The notes below the pieces were generated by a model, which saw only the letters and a program-made list of their open reading frames with translations, was not told the origin of the DNA and searched no databases. The position numbers were made by a program, and so were the translations under genes. Shown piece by piece: positions 27,812 through 37,559 of a DNA stretch of 64,000 nt. This DNA is from Candidatus Nitromaritima sp. SCGC AAA288-L16 (lineage in GTDB: Bacteria > Nitrospinota > Nitrospinia > Nitrospinales > VA-1), in contig AQTY01000003.1 in assembly GCA_000372225.1 (NCBI GenBank), forward strand, positions 1 to 64,000, given 5' to 3'. The number at the start of each line of letters is the position of its first letter. The first letter of the stretch is position 1.

Positions 27812-29164
27812 CTATCCAAATGAACTCATCCTACGCCCACTCATCATTGAACCAAGGTCAAATCCCCCGCGTCCCTTTCCTGAAGACATTTTTTTCATCA
27901 TCTTCTGCATCTGCACAAACTGCTTAAGCAATTTATTTACATCGTTGACAGTAGTCCCACTACCCGAAGCAATCCGACGTTTTCGACTAGAGTTAACGAT
28001 ATTGTGCTTGTTCCGTTCAGAAAGAGTCATTGAATTAATGATTGCCTCAATCTTAACAAAGGCCCTTTCATCTACATTTAATCCTTTTAATTTATTTGCG
28101 CCGGGAATCATTCCGATCAACTGCTGAATCGATCCCATCTTTTGTATCTGCTTAAGTTGATCTTTAAAGTCCTCCAAAGTAAAAGCGTTTTTCTTGATTT
28201 TCTTTTCCAGCTTCGCTTGCTCTTCAAGGTCGTATGCAGTTTCGGCTTTTTCGATCAGGGACATCACATCACCCATGCCAAGCAAGCGCGAAACGACCCT
28301 TTCGGCATGAAAAGGTTCCAACGCGTCAAGCTTTTCACCTGTCCCAACGAAACAAACTGGTTTCCCCCCCGTTACACTATTAATAGAAAGAGCTGCACCA
28401 CCACGAGCGTCGCCATCCATTTTTGTGAGAATCACACCATCAATACCGATTGCCTCATTGAAGGTGCGGGCCACCTCTGCCGCTTGTTGACCCATCATCG
28501 CATCAACAACAAATAATGACTGATGTGGTTGGACATTTTCCTTAATGGCTTTAAGCTCTGCCATCAACTCTTCATCAACCTGAAGTCGCCCAGCGGTATC
28601 GAGAATAACCACATGAATCATTTTCTTCGAGGCTGCTTCAACAGCGCTCTGGCAAATTTTAACTGGGTTTATTTCACCCTCTGCTTGATAGACTTCAACA
28701 TCAAGATCTTGACCAATTAGGTTCAACTGCTCAATCGCTGCCGGGCGATACACATCTGCTGGAACAAGCAGGCAGCTTTTCCCCTTATCCTTAAACCTCT
28801 TTGCCAACTTGCCCACAGTCGTAGTCTTGCCTGCCCCCTGAAGACCCGACATCAAAACAACTGTTGGCAAACTGGGCGCAAGCCCTAACTCTTTAAACTC
28901 ACCGCCCAGCAAAGATATCAACTCATCATTGACAATCTTGACCATCTGGTGACCCGGCGTAAGGCTCTTTAGAACTTCCTGCCCAACTCCCTTTTCCCTA
29001 ACGCCCTTAAGAAAAGGCTTTATAGCCGATAAGCTTACATCCGCCTCAATCATTGCAATTCTGATTTCGCGAAGGGCCTCATCGACATCGGCTTCTTTGA
29101 GTACACCACGACCTTTTAACTTCTTGTATATCGCCCCCAATCGATCTGAAAGGTTTTCAAACAT
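27812..29164 (-). CDS. ffh: Signal recognition particle protein Ffh
   Basis: 450 residues. The N domain is followed by the SRP GTPase with LQGAGKTTTVGKLA near residue 108, DTAGRLQ near 190 and TKMDGDARGG near 248. A methionine-rich M domain (GSIQQLIGMIPG, QKMMKKMSSGKG) ends the protein. It targets membrane proteins to the translocon with 4.5S RNA. It is the promoter-proximal gene of the block, divergent from queC. Confidence 0.97.
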   Translation of the reverse strand: MFENLSDRLGAIYKKLKGRGVLKEADVDEALREIRIAMIEADVSLSAIKPFLKGVREKGVGQEVLKSLTPGHQMVKIVNDELISLLGGEFKELGLAPSLPTVVLMSGLQGAGKTTTVGKLAKRFKDKGKSCLLVPADVYRPAAIEQLNLIGQDLDVEVYQAEGEINPVKICQSAVEAASKKMIHVVILDTAGRLQVDEELMAELKAIKENVQPHQSLFVVDAMMGQQAAEVARTFNEAIGIDGVILTKMDGDARGGAALSINSVTGGKPVCFVGTGEKLDALEPFHAERVVSRLLGMGDVMSLIEKAETAYDLEEQAKLEKKIKKNAFTLEDFKDQLKQIQKMGSIQQLIGMIPGANKLKGLNVDERAFVKIEAIINSMTLSERNKHNIVNSSRKRRIASGSGTTVNDVNKLLKQFVQMQKMMKKMSSGKGRGGFDLGSMMSGRRMSSFG

Positions 29165-29268
29165 TTAAAACTCCAGAAACTCTTTTGCCAGAAGAGCTTT
29201 ATGATATTCTGTAAACGATTTAGTATATAATACCACCAGTTAAAGTCAATCTGATAATACTTCTTCCA

Positions 29269-29955
29269 ATGACCCCGAAAGCCATTGTTTTATTTAGCGG
29301 TGGACTTGATTCTACTACCACGCTGGCAATCGCGAAAAGTGCTGGATATGCCCTATTTGCCATTAGTTTTAATTATGGCCAACGACACAAGGTTGAAATA
29401 GACAAGGCTAAAATAATTGCCGAGGATTTTGGTGTTAAAGAACATCGTATTGCAAACATAGATCTTCGACAATTCGGTAACTCCGCCCTTACCGACTCTA
29501 TTGATGTCCCTACCCACCGTGAGGAAGAAGAGATGCCTTCAGCCATCCCGGTTACCTATGTGCCCGCGAGAAATACTATATTCCTATCCTATGCTTTGGC
29601 ATACGCCGAAGTGAAAAAGTGCGAGAATATTTTTATTGGCGTTAACGCGGTCGATTACAGTGGCTATCCAGATTGTCGTCCCGAGTTCATCACTGCATTC
29701 GAAATACTTGCCAATCTGGCCACCAAAGCCAGTGTGGAAGGGTCAAGTAAAGTCAGAATTCATACCCCGCTCATACAAATGACCAAAGCAGAGATCATTA
29801 AAAAAGGGTTAAGCCTAGGTGTTAATTATGGACTCACCCATAGCTGCTATGACCCTTCTGAAACAGGACTAGCCTGCGGAATCTGCGATAGTTGTTTACT
29901 CCGCCTGAAAGGATTTAAAAAAGTAGGAATGGAAGATCCCTTGAAATACCGTTAA
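29269..29955 (+). CDS. queC: 7-cyano-7-deazaguanine synthase
   Basis: 228 residues. The PP-loop FSGGLDSTT is near residue 9. FNYGQRH, TYVPARNTIFLS and the zinc site C-x8-C-x2-C-x2-C (in SCYDPSETGLACGICDSC) identify QueC. It makes preQ0, the precursor of queuosine in tRNA. It precedes the guanine nucleotide genes by about 170 bases. Confidence 0.96.
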   Translation: MTPKAIVLFSGGLDSTTTLAIAKSAGYALFAISFNYGQRHKVEIDKAKIIAEDFGVKEHRIANIDLRQFGNSALTDSIDVPTHREEEEMPSAIPVTYVPARNTIFLSYALAYAEVKKCENIFIGVNAVDYSGYPDCRPEFITAFEILANLATKASVEGSSKVRIHTPLIQMTKAEIIKKGLSLGVNYGLTHSCYDPSETGLACGICDSCLLRLKGFKKVGMEDPLKYR

Positions 29956-30123
29956 AAACTTCTCGGGAGGACTAAACTACAAAAATCGGGTGGTTTTTTT
30001 GCAAGGATTTTCGTAAAAATTTGGAAACAGTCATGATATCATAAAAGCTTTATCATCTACTTGGAATCGTTTCAGGTTGATAGCACCTCTCTTCTTAATC
30101 ACTATAGGTTTATATTTATACAA

Positions 30124-31590
30124 ATGTTAAACCCAGATACAATTAAAACTTACCTGACTTTCGACGATGTTCTCCTACTCCCTGGCCACTCAAAGGTTTT
30201 GCCGACAGAAGTAAACCTAAAGACACAACTCACTCAAAAAATATCCATCAATTGTCCACTGATCAGCGCGCCGATGGATACCGTTACCGAGGGAGCTTTG
30301 GCAATTTCGTTGGCTCAGGAAGGGGGGATAGGTATCATCCATCGAAACCTGCCTCCAGAGCGGCAACGTAAAATGGTCGACCAAGTTAAACGCTCGGTAA
30401 GCGCTATGATCCCGGATCCCATCACAATGGACCCAGACCAAACATTGTCGACAGCACTTCGTCTAATGAAAAAATATCATATCACCGGCATTCCTATAAC
30501 GAAAAAAAATAAATTGGTCGGCATCCTTACCAACAGGGATTTGCGGACCGCCCCAAAACACTCGACTCCTATCCGGGATGTCATGACAAAATCGAAACTA
30601 GTCACTCTACCGGAAGGCAGTTCTCTCAAAAAAGCAAAGAAGCTTCTCAACGATAACCGTATAGAGAAACTGCCCATCGTGGATAAAAAAGGGAACCTCA
30701 GGGGCCTTATAACACTCAAAGATGTTGAAAAATACGCTCAATTCCCAAACGCAACCAAAGATTCCAAAGGACGCCTTATGGTCGGTGCCGCACTCGGTGT
30801 AGCACAAAATCGAATGGAACATATTGAAGATTTGATGCGGGTCGGGCTTGATATTTTAGTGATAGACAGCGCTCATGGACATTCTGAAAAGGTCTTGAAA
30901 ACCATCCGCGAGATCAGGAAAACATTTCCAGAGATTCAGATCATTGGAGGAAATGTTGCTACCGCCGAAGGCACGCGCGACTTAATCAAAGCAGGGGTAG
31001 ACGCAGTCAAAGTTGGCGTAGGACCAGGTTCGATTTGCACTACAAGAGTCGTAACCGGTGTCGGAGTTCCTCAAATTACCGCTATTGCAGAATGTGTAAA
31101 AGTGGCATCAAAAAAAAATATCCCCATCGTTTCGGATGGCGGTATCAAACTGTCTGGCGACATCACCAAAGCCATAGCCGCCGGAGCACACACTGTCATG
31201 ATTGGCTCTCTTTTTGCTGGCACTGAAGAAAGCCCAGGTGAAAAAATTCTCTACCAAGGGAGAAGCTATAAAGAGTATCGAGGAATGGGCTCTATAGCGG
31301 CCATGAGTCAGGGATCTAGTGACCGCTATTTTCAGGAACTTGAACTTTCAGACAGTAAACTAGTTCCTGAAGGAGTCGAAGCACGAATTCCTTATCGAGG
31401 AGGAATTGCCTTCACGGTACACCAAATGTTAGGAGGAATCCGCGCGGGAATGGGTTATTGCGGAGCAAAAGATATAGAAGAATTGAGAAAAAATTCAACC
31501 TTTATTAAAATTACCCCCGCCGGTCTACGAGAAAGCCATGTCCACGACGTGGTGGTTACGAAAGAAGCCCCTAACTATCACGTTGAATAG
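30124..31590 (+). CDS. guaB: Inosine-5'-monophosphate dehydrogenase
   Basis: 488 residues from the ATG at 30124 (MLNPDTIKTYLTFDDVLLLP); an upstream TTG extension is unsupported. Two CBS domains (about 95-210) interrupt the TIM barrel. The catalytic Cys lies in GPGSICTTRVV near residue 302, with the flap after it (GSDRYFQE) and the N-terminal SAPMDTVTE loop. It oxidises IMP to XMP. It ends 35 bases before guaA. Confidence 0.97.
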   Translation: MLNPDTIKTYLTFDDVLLLPGHSKVLPTEVNLKTQLTQKISINCPLISAPMDTVTEGALAISLAQEGGIGIIHRNLPPERQRKMVDQVKRSVSAMIPDPITMDPDQTLSTALRLMKKYHITGIPITKKNKLVGILTNRDLRTAPKHSTPIRDVMTKSKLVTLPEGSSLKKAKKLLNDNRIEKLPIVDKKGNLRGLITLKDVEKYAQFPNATKDSKGRLMVGAALGVAQNRMEHIEDLMRVGLDILVIDSAHGHSEKVLKTIREIRKTFPEIQIIGGNVATAEGTRDLIKAGVDAVKVGVGPGSICTTRVVTGVGVPQITAIAECVKVASKKNIPIVSDGGIKLSGDITKAIAAGAHTVMIGSLFAGTEESPGEKILYQGRSYKEYRGMGSIAAMSQGSSDRYFQELELSDSKLVPEGVEARIPYRGGIAFTVHQMLGGIRAGMGYCGAKDIEELRKNSTFIKITPAGLRESHVHDVVVTKEAPNYHVE

Positions 31591-31625
31591 ATAGAGACAG
31601 CAACGATCAAGAAGAATTCAATTTA

Positions 31626-33203
31626 ATGCCGCAAACTCTTGAGAAAATTTCTACCGACGCGCTTCACAAACAACAAATTCTTATCCTTGATTTTGGGTCT
31701 CAGTACACTCAGAACATCGCTAGAAGAGTTCGCGAAGCACAAGTCTTTTGCGAAATTCATCCCTGCACCAAATCTCTTTCCGAAATTAAAACTCTGAACC
31801 CAAAAGGCATCATCCTATCCGGTGGACCCGCTAGCGTCCTTGAAAAAGATGCGGTTCTTTGTGATAAAAAATTATTCGAATTAGGCATACCCATATTAGG
31901 AATATGCTATGGGATGCAACTGATAACTCACATGCTCAGTGGGAGAGTATCACCCGCAGAGGACCGAGAATACGGACGTGCTCAACTTAAGGTTCAAGAA
32001 AATTCGCATCTATTGAATGAGGTAAAGAACAACTCCACGGTATGGATGAGCCACGGCGACCTCATCGAGGAACTACCAACTGGATTTAAATGTACTGCCT
32101 TTACGGACAACTCTCCCATCGCAGCGATAGAAAACCCAATAAAAAAAATATATGGCCTCCAGTTTCACCCCGAAGTGGTTCATACAAGCTGTGGAACAAC
32201 ACTGCTTGACAATTTTATTTTCGAGATTTGCAAATGTGTCAAAAACTGGAAAATCGATTCCCTTGCTGAATATTCAATCCAAAAAATAAAAACACAGGTA
32301 GGTGACGGATATGTGTTATGTGGATTAAGTGGCGGCGTTGATTCATCTGTTGTCGCTATGTTGATACACAAAGCTATAGGCGATCGCCTTACATGTATCT
32401 TTGTAGACAATGGTTTGCTCAGAACAAACGAACGTCAAAAGGTAGAACATGAATTTCGTGACAACTTTCACATCAACCTCGATGTTGTGGATGCTGCAGA
32501 CCGTTTTCTAGGAAAGCTTGAGGGAGTAAGCGATCCTGAAAAAAAACGTAAAATAATCGGTAACACGTTTATCGAAGTTTTTGAAGAAGAGGCAAGGCGG
32601 CTTGGAAATTTCGAGTATTTGGCACAAGGAACATTGTATCCGGATGTCATCGAATCTATACCATTTAAAGGTGGCCCATCAGCAGTGATAAAATCACATC
32701 ATAATGTAGGTGGCTTGCCTGAAAAAATGCACCTCAAGCTTATTGAACCACTTCGTGAACTGTTTAAGGATGAAGCGAGAAAACTCGGGTGCGAAATTGG
32801 TTTGCCTGACACGATGATCCAACGCCAACCATTTCCTGGCCCTGGGCTGGCGATCCGTATTCTAGGCAATGTGACTAAAGACCGTTTAAAAATTCTGCGA
32901 GAAGCGGATAAAATTATCCTTGAAGAAATAAAAACAGCGAACCTGTACAACAAACTATGGCAATCATTTGCAGTTTTGCTTCCAGTGAAGACGGTAGGGG
33001 TGATGGGAGATGCCCGCACCTACGAAAATGTTGTTGCCATCCGCGCGGTGACTAGCACTGACGGAATGACTGCTGACTGGGCCCACCTCCCATACGAACT
33101 GCTAGCACAATTCTCAAACCGAATCATCAACGAAGTCAAGGGAGTCAATCGAGTAGTTTACGACATTAGTTCTAAACCACCCGGAACCATTGAATGGGAA
33201 TAG
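31626..33203 (+). CDS. guaA: GMP synthase (glutamine-hydrolysing)
   Basis: 525 residues. The class I amidotransferase domain has nucleophile Cys in GICYGMQL and the QFHPEV triad; the ATP-pyrophosphatase domain has GLSGGVDSS near residue 234. The dimerisation domain ends canonically with KPPGTIEWE. The terminal 13 bases before the stop are duplicated four more times downstream; insertion of elements here leaves the GuaA C-terminus intact. guaA is a known insertion site for genomic islands in other bacteria. Confidence 0.97.
   Translation: MPQTLEKISTDALHKQQILILDFGSQYTQNIARRVREAQVFCEIHPCTKSLSEIKTLNPKGIILSGGPASVLEKDAVLCDKKLFELGIPILGICYGMQLITHMLSGRVSPAEDREYGRAQLKVQENSHLLNEVKNNSTVWMSHGDLIEELPTGFKCTAFTDNSPIAAIENPIKKIYGLQFHPEVVHTSCGTTLLDNFIFEICKCVKNWKIDSLAEYSIQKIKTQVGDGYVLCGLSGGVDSSVVAMLIHKAIGDRLTCIFVDNGLLRTNERQKVEHEFRDNFHINLDVVDAADRFLGKLEGVSDPEKKRKIIGNTFIEVFEEEARRLGNFEYLAQGTLYPDVIESIPFKGGPSAVIKSHHNVGGLPEKMHLKLIEPLRELFKDEARKLGCEIGLPDTMIQRQPFPGPGLAIRILGNVTKDRLKILREADKIILEEIKTANLYNKLWQSFAVLLPVKTVGVMGDARTYENVVAIRAVTSTDGMTADWAHLPYELLAQFSNRIINEVKGVNRVVYDISSKPPGTIEWE
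33189..33201 (+). repeat. Attachment core copy 1, inside the 3' end of guaA
   Basis: ATTGAATGGGAAT, the last codons of guaA. Exact copies lie at 44762-44774 and 48848-48860, and copies with one mismatch at 42766-42778 and 50999-51011. This is the expected footprint of integration into the end of a gene with the target sequence regenerated. Confidence 0.85.
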
Positions 33204-33224
33204 GAAATCTCTTTCCAAAATACA

Positions 33225-33501
33225 ATAACTCCATATAAATCAATCACTTACATTTTTTAGTTGAGTTACGTAAAGTTACGTAATATAGTCATTTAGACGA
33301 ATGGATGACTATGAGTTACGTAAATGTTACGTAGTCATATGTTTTGTGATGAGAGTAGTTTTTTTTCTGGTTCCAAATCATCTCTACTTTGTTTTCTCGT
33401 TGGTTACAAAACATAACTCATAGAAAAAGTAGTTACGTATGAGTTACGTAAAAACTGTTACGTAAAATCCATATCTAAACTAAAAACATAAAGTTACATA
33501 A
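33225..33501. repeat. Left-end cluster of arm-type repeats, module 1
   Basis: Directly after guaA, the octamer GTTACGTA recurs in a pattern. There is one pair at 33263-33283, then an inverted repeat (ATAGTCAT ... ATGACTAT, 33285-33311), a second pair at 33312-33333 and a further group of three at 33431-33466. A weaker form, GTTACATA, lies at 33491. The arrangement resembles integrase arm sites around an attachment core. The same plan recurs at 42842, 44834 and 47581. Confidence 0.7.
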
Positions 33502-33558
33502 AAACGAGAACCATTTACTCGTTGGTTTATTAGGGTGTAATCAATAGTTCTTATCGTT

Positions 33559-34827
33559 ATGACTACCAAAAAGAAAACTAAACGTAAGACAAAACAAATA
33601 CAAACGAAGTTCGTTAGAACAGACGAACACGAGTTACACGGTGGTGATGTTCTACTCTATCGTGGTTCTCGTTCTGGTAAGAACTGGCAGTTTAGAATGT
33701 GGATAAGTGAAGATAAAAAGTATTTTAGACAGTCATTACGAACCAAAGATAAAGACGTCGCAATAGAACGTTCTACTGAACTTTACTTGGAAACACACCA
33801 CAAGATGAAGTCAGGTATGAAAATCTTTGATACGACTGTTAGAGAGTTAGTGAATGACTATCTCCAAGAACAAAAGAAACGAATACGTATTGGTGGTGTT
33901 GGTAAGGGGAATATAGGTATTACAGATGGAAGATACGTAACCATACGAACACAAGTGGAACGTCATATGTGTGGTTTTCTTGGTGAAGATACGAAACTAT
34001 CCAAACTACGAAACGATACGTTTAGACACAAATACACACAGTATCGTAGAAAGAAAAATCCATCAGTCCAAGATGTAACCATCATCAACGAGAGGGCAAC
34101 CATCGGCAACGTGTTTAGACACGCACTTCACAAGGGGTTGATACAATCTAATCAAGTTCCACTTTTTGAGGAGATGACGAAGAACGCAAATAAACGTGAC
34201 GCATTTGATAGAAATGAATGGAAAGAAATATATAAGTATCTTCACTCTTGGACTAATAAGAAAATGAGTGAGAATGAAAAACTTGAAAGAGAGTTGGTAA
34301 AGTTTTTTATTTTGATACTCGCAAATACAGGAACACGTTTTGGAGAGTTACGTTTATGTCGGTGGGGGAACGTAAGTATTTTTAGTGAAGACAAAGTAGT
34401 GAAATGTAAAATAAAAATAGAAGTTGGTAAAACTGGAAAGAGAGTGGTTATTGGAAGACGTGGTGACTTATTCCAAAAACTAAAAAGACTAACCAAATGG
34501 AAAGATAAGAATGACTTTGTATTTGTTGATATGAAAACTGGAAATCAGTTTCCAAAGAAAACTTTGTATAAGTATTGGAATGAAATAATAAAAAATACAT
34601 CTCTCAAAGACAAACAACCAAAACCAACTTTTTATTGTCTTCGTCATACATACGTCACGTTTCGTCTATACGCAGATGTTCCAATAAGTGACTTATCACA
34701 AAATATAGGGTGTTCGGTTCATTTTTGTGAAACTCACTATCGTCACGTTATGGTAGAGAAGAAATCAAAAACTCTTACTCAAAACTGGAAGAAAGACGAA
34801 AGTAGTAAGTTTCTTATGGAACTCTAA
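33559..34827 (+). CDS. Tyrosine recombinase (phage-type integrase) of the guaA element
   Basis: 422 residues. The N-terminal ~100 residues are basic and would bind arm sites; a SAM-like core-binding domain spans about 105-215. The catalytic domain shows the first Arg in ANTGTRFGELR (about residue 258), the CLRHTYVTF box with His/Arg, and the nucleophile candidate Tyr in ETHYRHV near 395. It starts 356 bases from the guaA attachment core, the usual place for an integrase. It should catalyse insertion and excision of module 1 at the end of guaA. Whether it can also act on the older modules is open. Confidence 0.88.
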   Translation: MTTKKKTKRKTKQIQTKFVRTDEHELHGGDVLLYRGSRSGKNWQFRMWISEDKKYFRQSLRTKDKDVAIERSTELYLETHHKMKSGMKIFDTTVRELVNDYLQEQKKRIRIGGVGKGNIGITDGRYVTIRTQVERHMCGFLGEDTKLSKLRNDTFRHKYTQYRRKKNPSVQDVTIINERATIGNVFRHALHKGLIQSNQVPLFEEMTKNANKRDAFDRNEWKEIYKYLHSWTNKKMSENEKLERELVKFFILILANTGTRFGELRLCRWGNVSIFSEDKVVKCKIKIEVGKTGKRVVIGRRGDLFQKLKRLTKWKDKNDFVFVDMKTGNQFPKKTLYKYWNEIIKNTSLKDKQPKPTFYCLRHTYVTFRLYADVPISDLSQNIGCSVHFCETHYRHVMVEKKSKTLTQNWKKDESSKFLMEL

Positions 34828-34881
34828 TCTCTCCACGCACCACCACTTTATAACTCCACAAGAATACGGTATTCTTATCGT

Positions 34882-35367
34882 ATGAAAACCAAACTCACAT
34901 TCTTACTCGCACTCACCTTTCTATTTTTGTTTAGTGGTTCTGTTTTTGGTCAGGAAGAAGTGAAGAAGGAATATCATAACAAGACCGAATGGGACCCAAA
35001 ACTTAGAGAGAGGAAAATAGTCGGGAAGACAGACGTACTAAAGGAAGAAACGCATTTTAAGAATGGGGAAAAAGATGGTCCTTATGGTAAGTGGTATTGG
35101 AACGGAAGGAAAAAAGAAGAAGGGCAATACAAAGATGGAAAAAAAGAGGGTCGTTGGATGTCGTGGTGGGGGGACGGAAAGAAAGAAGAAGAAGGGCAAT
35201 ACAAAGATGGGAAAAAAGAGGGTCGTTGGACGATGTGGTATGGGAATGGAACTAAACAATTAATAGAACACTATAAAGATGGGGTTGAAAATGGGGAACG
35301 GATTGAATATTCAACATTTGGAAACGTGAAATTTAGAGGGAACTTTGTAGATGGTGTTCAAAGATAG
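34882..35367 (+). CDS. Exported MORN-repeat protein
   Basis: 161 residues with a signal peptide (MKTKLTFLLALTFLFLFSGSVFG, cut after about residue 23; the motif is split here as MKTKLTFLLALTF and LFSGSVFG). The rest is about five MORN-type units (G.W..W..NG.K..E..YKDGKKEG). Such YwqK-like repeats occur in exported and envelope proteins with unclear partners. Upstream bases 34861-34881 match those before the broken gene at 42967, and the signal codons match the Sel1 gene at 36251. The start codon follows a conserved AATACGGTATTCTTATCGT block. Confidence 0.8.
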   Translation: MKTKLTFLLALTFLFLFSGSVFGQEEVKKEYHNKTEWDPKLRERKIVGKTDVLKEETHFKNGEKDGPYGKWYWNGRKKEEGQYKDGKKEGRWMSWWGDGKKEEEGQYKDGKKEGRWTMWYGNGTKQLIEHYKDGVENGERIEYSTFGNVKFRGNFVDGVQR

Positions 35368-35423
35368 TTTATTTAAAACCACTCCACGCACCACAGACAT
35401 CACCTCTTCGTTGGCAATTCAAA

Positions 35424-36215
35424 ATGAGTGAAGAAACAACAGTCTCAAGGAAAAATTTAACATTTTATAAAGGGTTTTCCATATTAGACGGGAAACTGTT
35501 TAGTGGTGTTTGTGTTGATTATTACGATAACGGACAAAAAAAATATGAGGGAAATTTCAAGAATGGAAAAGAAGAGGGTCTTTGTATCCATTGGTATGAA
35601 AATGGGCAAAAACAATCTGAAGGACAATATAGAGATGGGAAAGAAGAAAGTCTTTGGTCTTACTGGGATGAAAATGGACTAAAGAAGGACAAGGATAATT
35701 TTAAAAATGGTGTGAGAGAAGGTTCTATTAGGATGGAGACGCACTCGTATGAAAACGGACCGAAAGAATTAGAAGACCGTTATGAGAATGAAGACGAATT
35801 TGTTAGGACTGAATGGTATGAAAATGGACAGAAAGAATCTGAAATGCATTACAAAGATGGAACATTAAATGGTCTTTGGACTGAATGGTATGAAAATGGA
35901 CAGAAAGAACTTGAAACGCATTCCAAAGATGGAGAACTAAATGGTCTTTTCATTTATTGGTATGAAAACGGACAAAAAAAATATGAGGGAAATTTCAAAG
36001 ATGGGAAAGGAGTTGGTCTTTGGACTTGTTGGTATAAAAATGGACAGAAAGCATTTGAAAAACATTACAAAGATGGAAAAGAAGAGGGTCTTTGTATCCA
36101 TTGGTATGAAAATGGGCAAAAACAATCTGAAGGACAATATAGAGATGGGAAACCAGATGGTCTTTGGAGTAAGTGGACAGAAGGAGGAGAGAAAAGGGAT
36201 GAATGGTTCAATTAA
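35424..36215 (+). CDS. MORN-repeat protein without signal peptide
   Basis: 263 residues. From residue 20 on it is a continuous series of about ten MORN-like units with the pattern WYENGQKE.E..YKDGK.EGLW. No signal peptide or lipobox is visible, unlike the gene just upstream, so it would stay in the cytoplasm unless the start is misplaced. Long stretches of DNA repeat nearly exactly (units at 35580-35640 and 36080-36150), a sign of recent internal duplication. Function unknown. Confidence 0.75.
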   Translation: MSEETTVSRKNLTFYKGFSILDGKLFSGVCVDYYDNGQKKYEGNFKNGKEEGLCIHWYENGQKQSEGQYRDGKEESLWSYWDENGLKKDKDNFKNGVREGSIRMETHSYENGPKELEDRYENEDEFVRTEWYENGQKESEMHYKDGTLNGLWTEWYENGQKELETHSKDGELNGLFIYWYENGQKKYEGNFKDGKGVGLWTCWYKNGQKAFEKHYKDGKEEGLCIHWYENGQKQSEGQYRDGKPDGLWSKWTEGGEKRDEWFN

Positions 36216-36250
36216 CTGATCTAAATTTAATACACATAAAAAACTAGGAT

Positions 36251-37279
36251 ATGAAAACCAAACCACTCACATTCTTACTAGCACTCACCTTTCTGTTTTT
36301 GTTTAGTGGTTCTTCTGTCGTGTTTGGTGATGATTACCAAGATGGTTTTGACGCATACGATAGAAAAGATTACAAAACTGCACACAAGTTATTTTTGCCG
36401 TTGGCAGAACAGGGGAACGTAAAAGCACAATTCAACTTGGGAACGATGTATGAAACCGGTCGAGGAGTTCCACAAGACGATAAAAAAGCACTCAAATGGT
36501 ATCGACTTGCCGCAAAACAGAGACATGCAAAATCACAATCCAACTTAGGATTGATGTATTACAACGGACAAGGAGTTCCACAAGACTACAAAGAAGCAGT
36601 CAAGTGGTATCGTTTTTCTGCAGAACAGGAATTTGGTATAGCACAATCCAACTTAGGATTGATGTATTACAACGGACAAGGAGTTCCACAAGACTACAAA
36701 GAAGCAGTCAGGTGGTTTCGTCTTTCTGCAGAACAGGGAAATGCAGGAGCACAAGTCAACTTGGGTGTGATGTATGACAAGGGACAAGGAGTTCCACAAG
36801 ACTACCAAGAAGCAGTCAGGTGGTTTCGTCTTTCTGCAGAACAGGGAAATACCGAAGCACAATTCAACTTGGGTGCGATGTATGACACCGGACGAGCAGT
36901 TCCACAAGACTACAAAGAAGCAGTCAAGTGGTATCGTCTTTCTGCAGAACAGGGATATGTTCGTGCACAATACAACTTGGGTGTGATGTATGACACCGGA
37001 CAAGGAGTTCCACAAGACTACAAAGAAGCAGTCAGGTTATATCGTCTTTCTGCAGAACAGGGACATGCAGGAGCACAATACAACTTGGCATTGAAGTATA
37101 AAAAAGGACAAGGAGTTCCACAAGATTATGTGTCAACACATATGTGGTTCAATCTTGCTGGCACTAACGGAGATAAGAGTGCAGTAAAAAACAGAAACAT
37201 AATAGAAAAGAGAATGACTAAACAACAAATAGAAAAAGCACAAGAACTCGCAAGAAACTGGAAACCAACGAAGAAGTAA
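36251..37279 (+). CDS. Exported Sel1-repeat (SLR) protein
   Basis: 342 residues. The signal peptide (MKTKPLTFLLALTF...SGSSVVFG) is nearly the same, base for base, as in the MORN gene at 34882. Seven Sel1 repeats of 36 residues follow, with the GVPQDYKEAVKWYRLSAEQG core, then a helical tail. Sel1 proteins are solenoids that bind partners. The 108-base units at 36540-37080 are almost identical, so the array has expanded recently and could vary in number by slippage or recombination. Partner unknown. Confidence 0.88.
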   Translation: MKTKPLTFLLALTFLFLFSGSSVVFGDDYQDGFDAYDRKDYKTAHKLFLPLAEQGNVKAQFNLGTMYETGRGVPQDDKKALKWYRLAAKQRHAKSQSNLGLMYYNGQGVPQDYKEAVKWYRFSAEQEFGIAQSNLGLMYYNGQGVPQDYKEAVRWFRLSAEQGNAGAQVNLGVMYDKGQGVPQDYQEAVRWFRLSAEQGNTEAQFNLGAMYDTGRAVPQDYKEAVKWYRLSAEQGYVRAQYNLGVMYDTGQGVPQDYKEAVRLYRLSAEQGHAGAQYNLALKYKKGQGVPQDYVSTHMWFNLAGTNGDKSAVKNRNIIEKRMTKQQIEKAQELARNWKPTKK

Positions 37280-37390
37280 TCTCTCCACAAGACGAACGGA
37301 AATCACGCACCGTCCATTATTCTCTCCAAGACATAGTATCCATCCAGGTTCTATAAAATCTCGTAAAGCATTATTTCATAGGAACTTACA

Positions 37391-37546
37391 AATGTCGTAA
37401 AATGTCTATTTTACCACATTACCAAATATACAGTCCAATAAAGTCTTTATTTACAATAACTTATAGGGCAACTTGTTCCTTGTATTTCGTTTTCATTTGT
37501 GGTATAATATAGTAATATATTAGATAAATAATAGTATTACGACATT
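37391..37546. promoter_or_regulatory. Inverted 10-mer pair and promoter before the second recombinase
   Basis: AATGTCGTAA at 37391-37400 and its exact inverse TTACGACATT at 37537-37546 bracket a TATAAT box at 37503-37508. The second half-site lies between the box and the ATG at 37560. This could be an operator or recombinase-binding pair. Confidence 0.4.
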
Positions 37547-37559
37547 ATGGAGTGAAACT

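Noticed and set aside
33225..33501. CRISPR array
   Set aside because: The repeats are only about eight bases, unevenly spaced and arranged around an inverted repeat at an attachment site, with no spacers or cas genes.
35038..35263. Open frames on both strands within the first MORN gene
   Set aside because: They arise from the repeat and purine-rich strand bias of the MORN gene and have repetitive low-complexity translations.
36496..37015. Cys/Ser-rich frames opposite or offset to the Sel1 gene
   Set aside because: They repeat with the 108-base Sel1 unit and are out-of-frame readings of it.
36540..37080. Tandem DNA repeat as a CRISPR or minisatellite without coding role
   Set aside because: The 108-base period equals exactly 36 codons and encodes intact Sel1 repeats.
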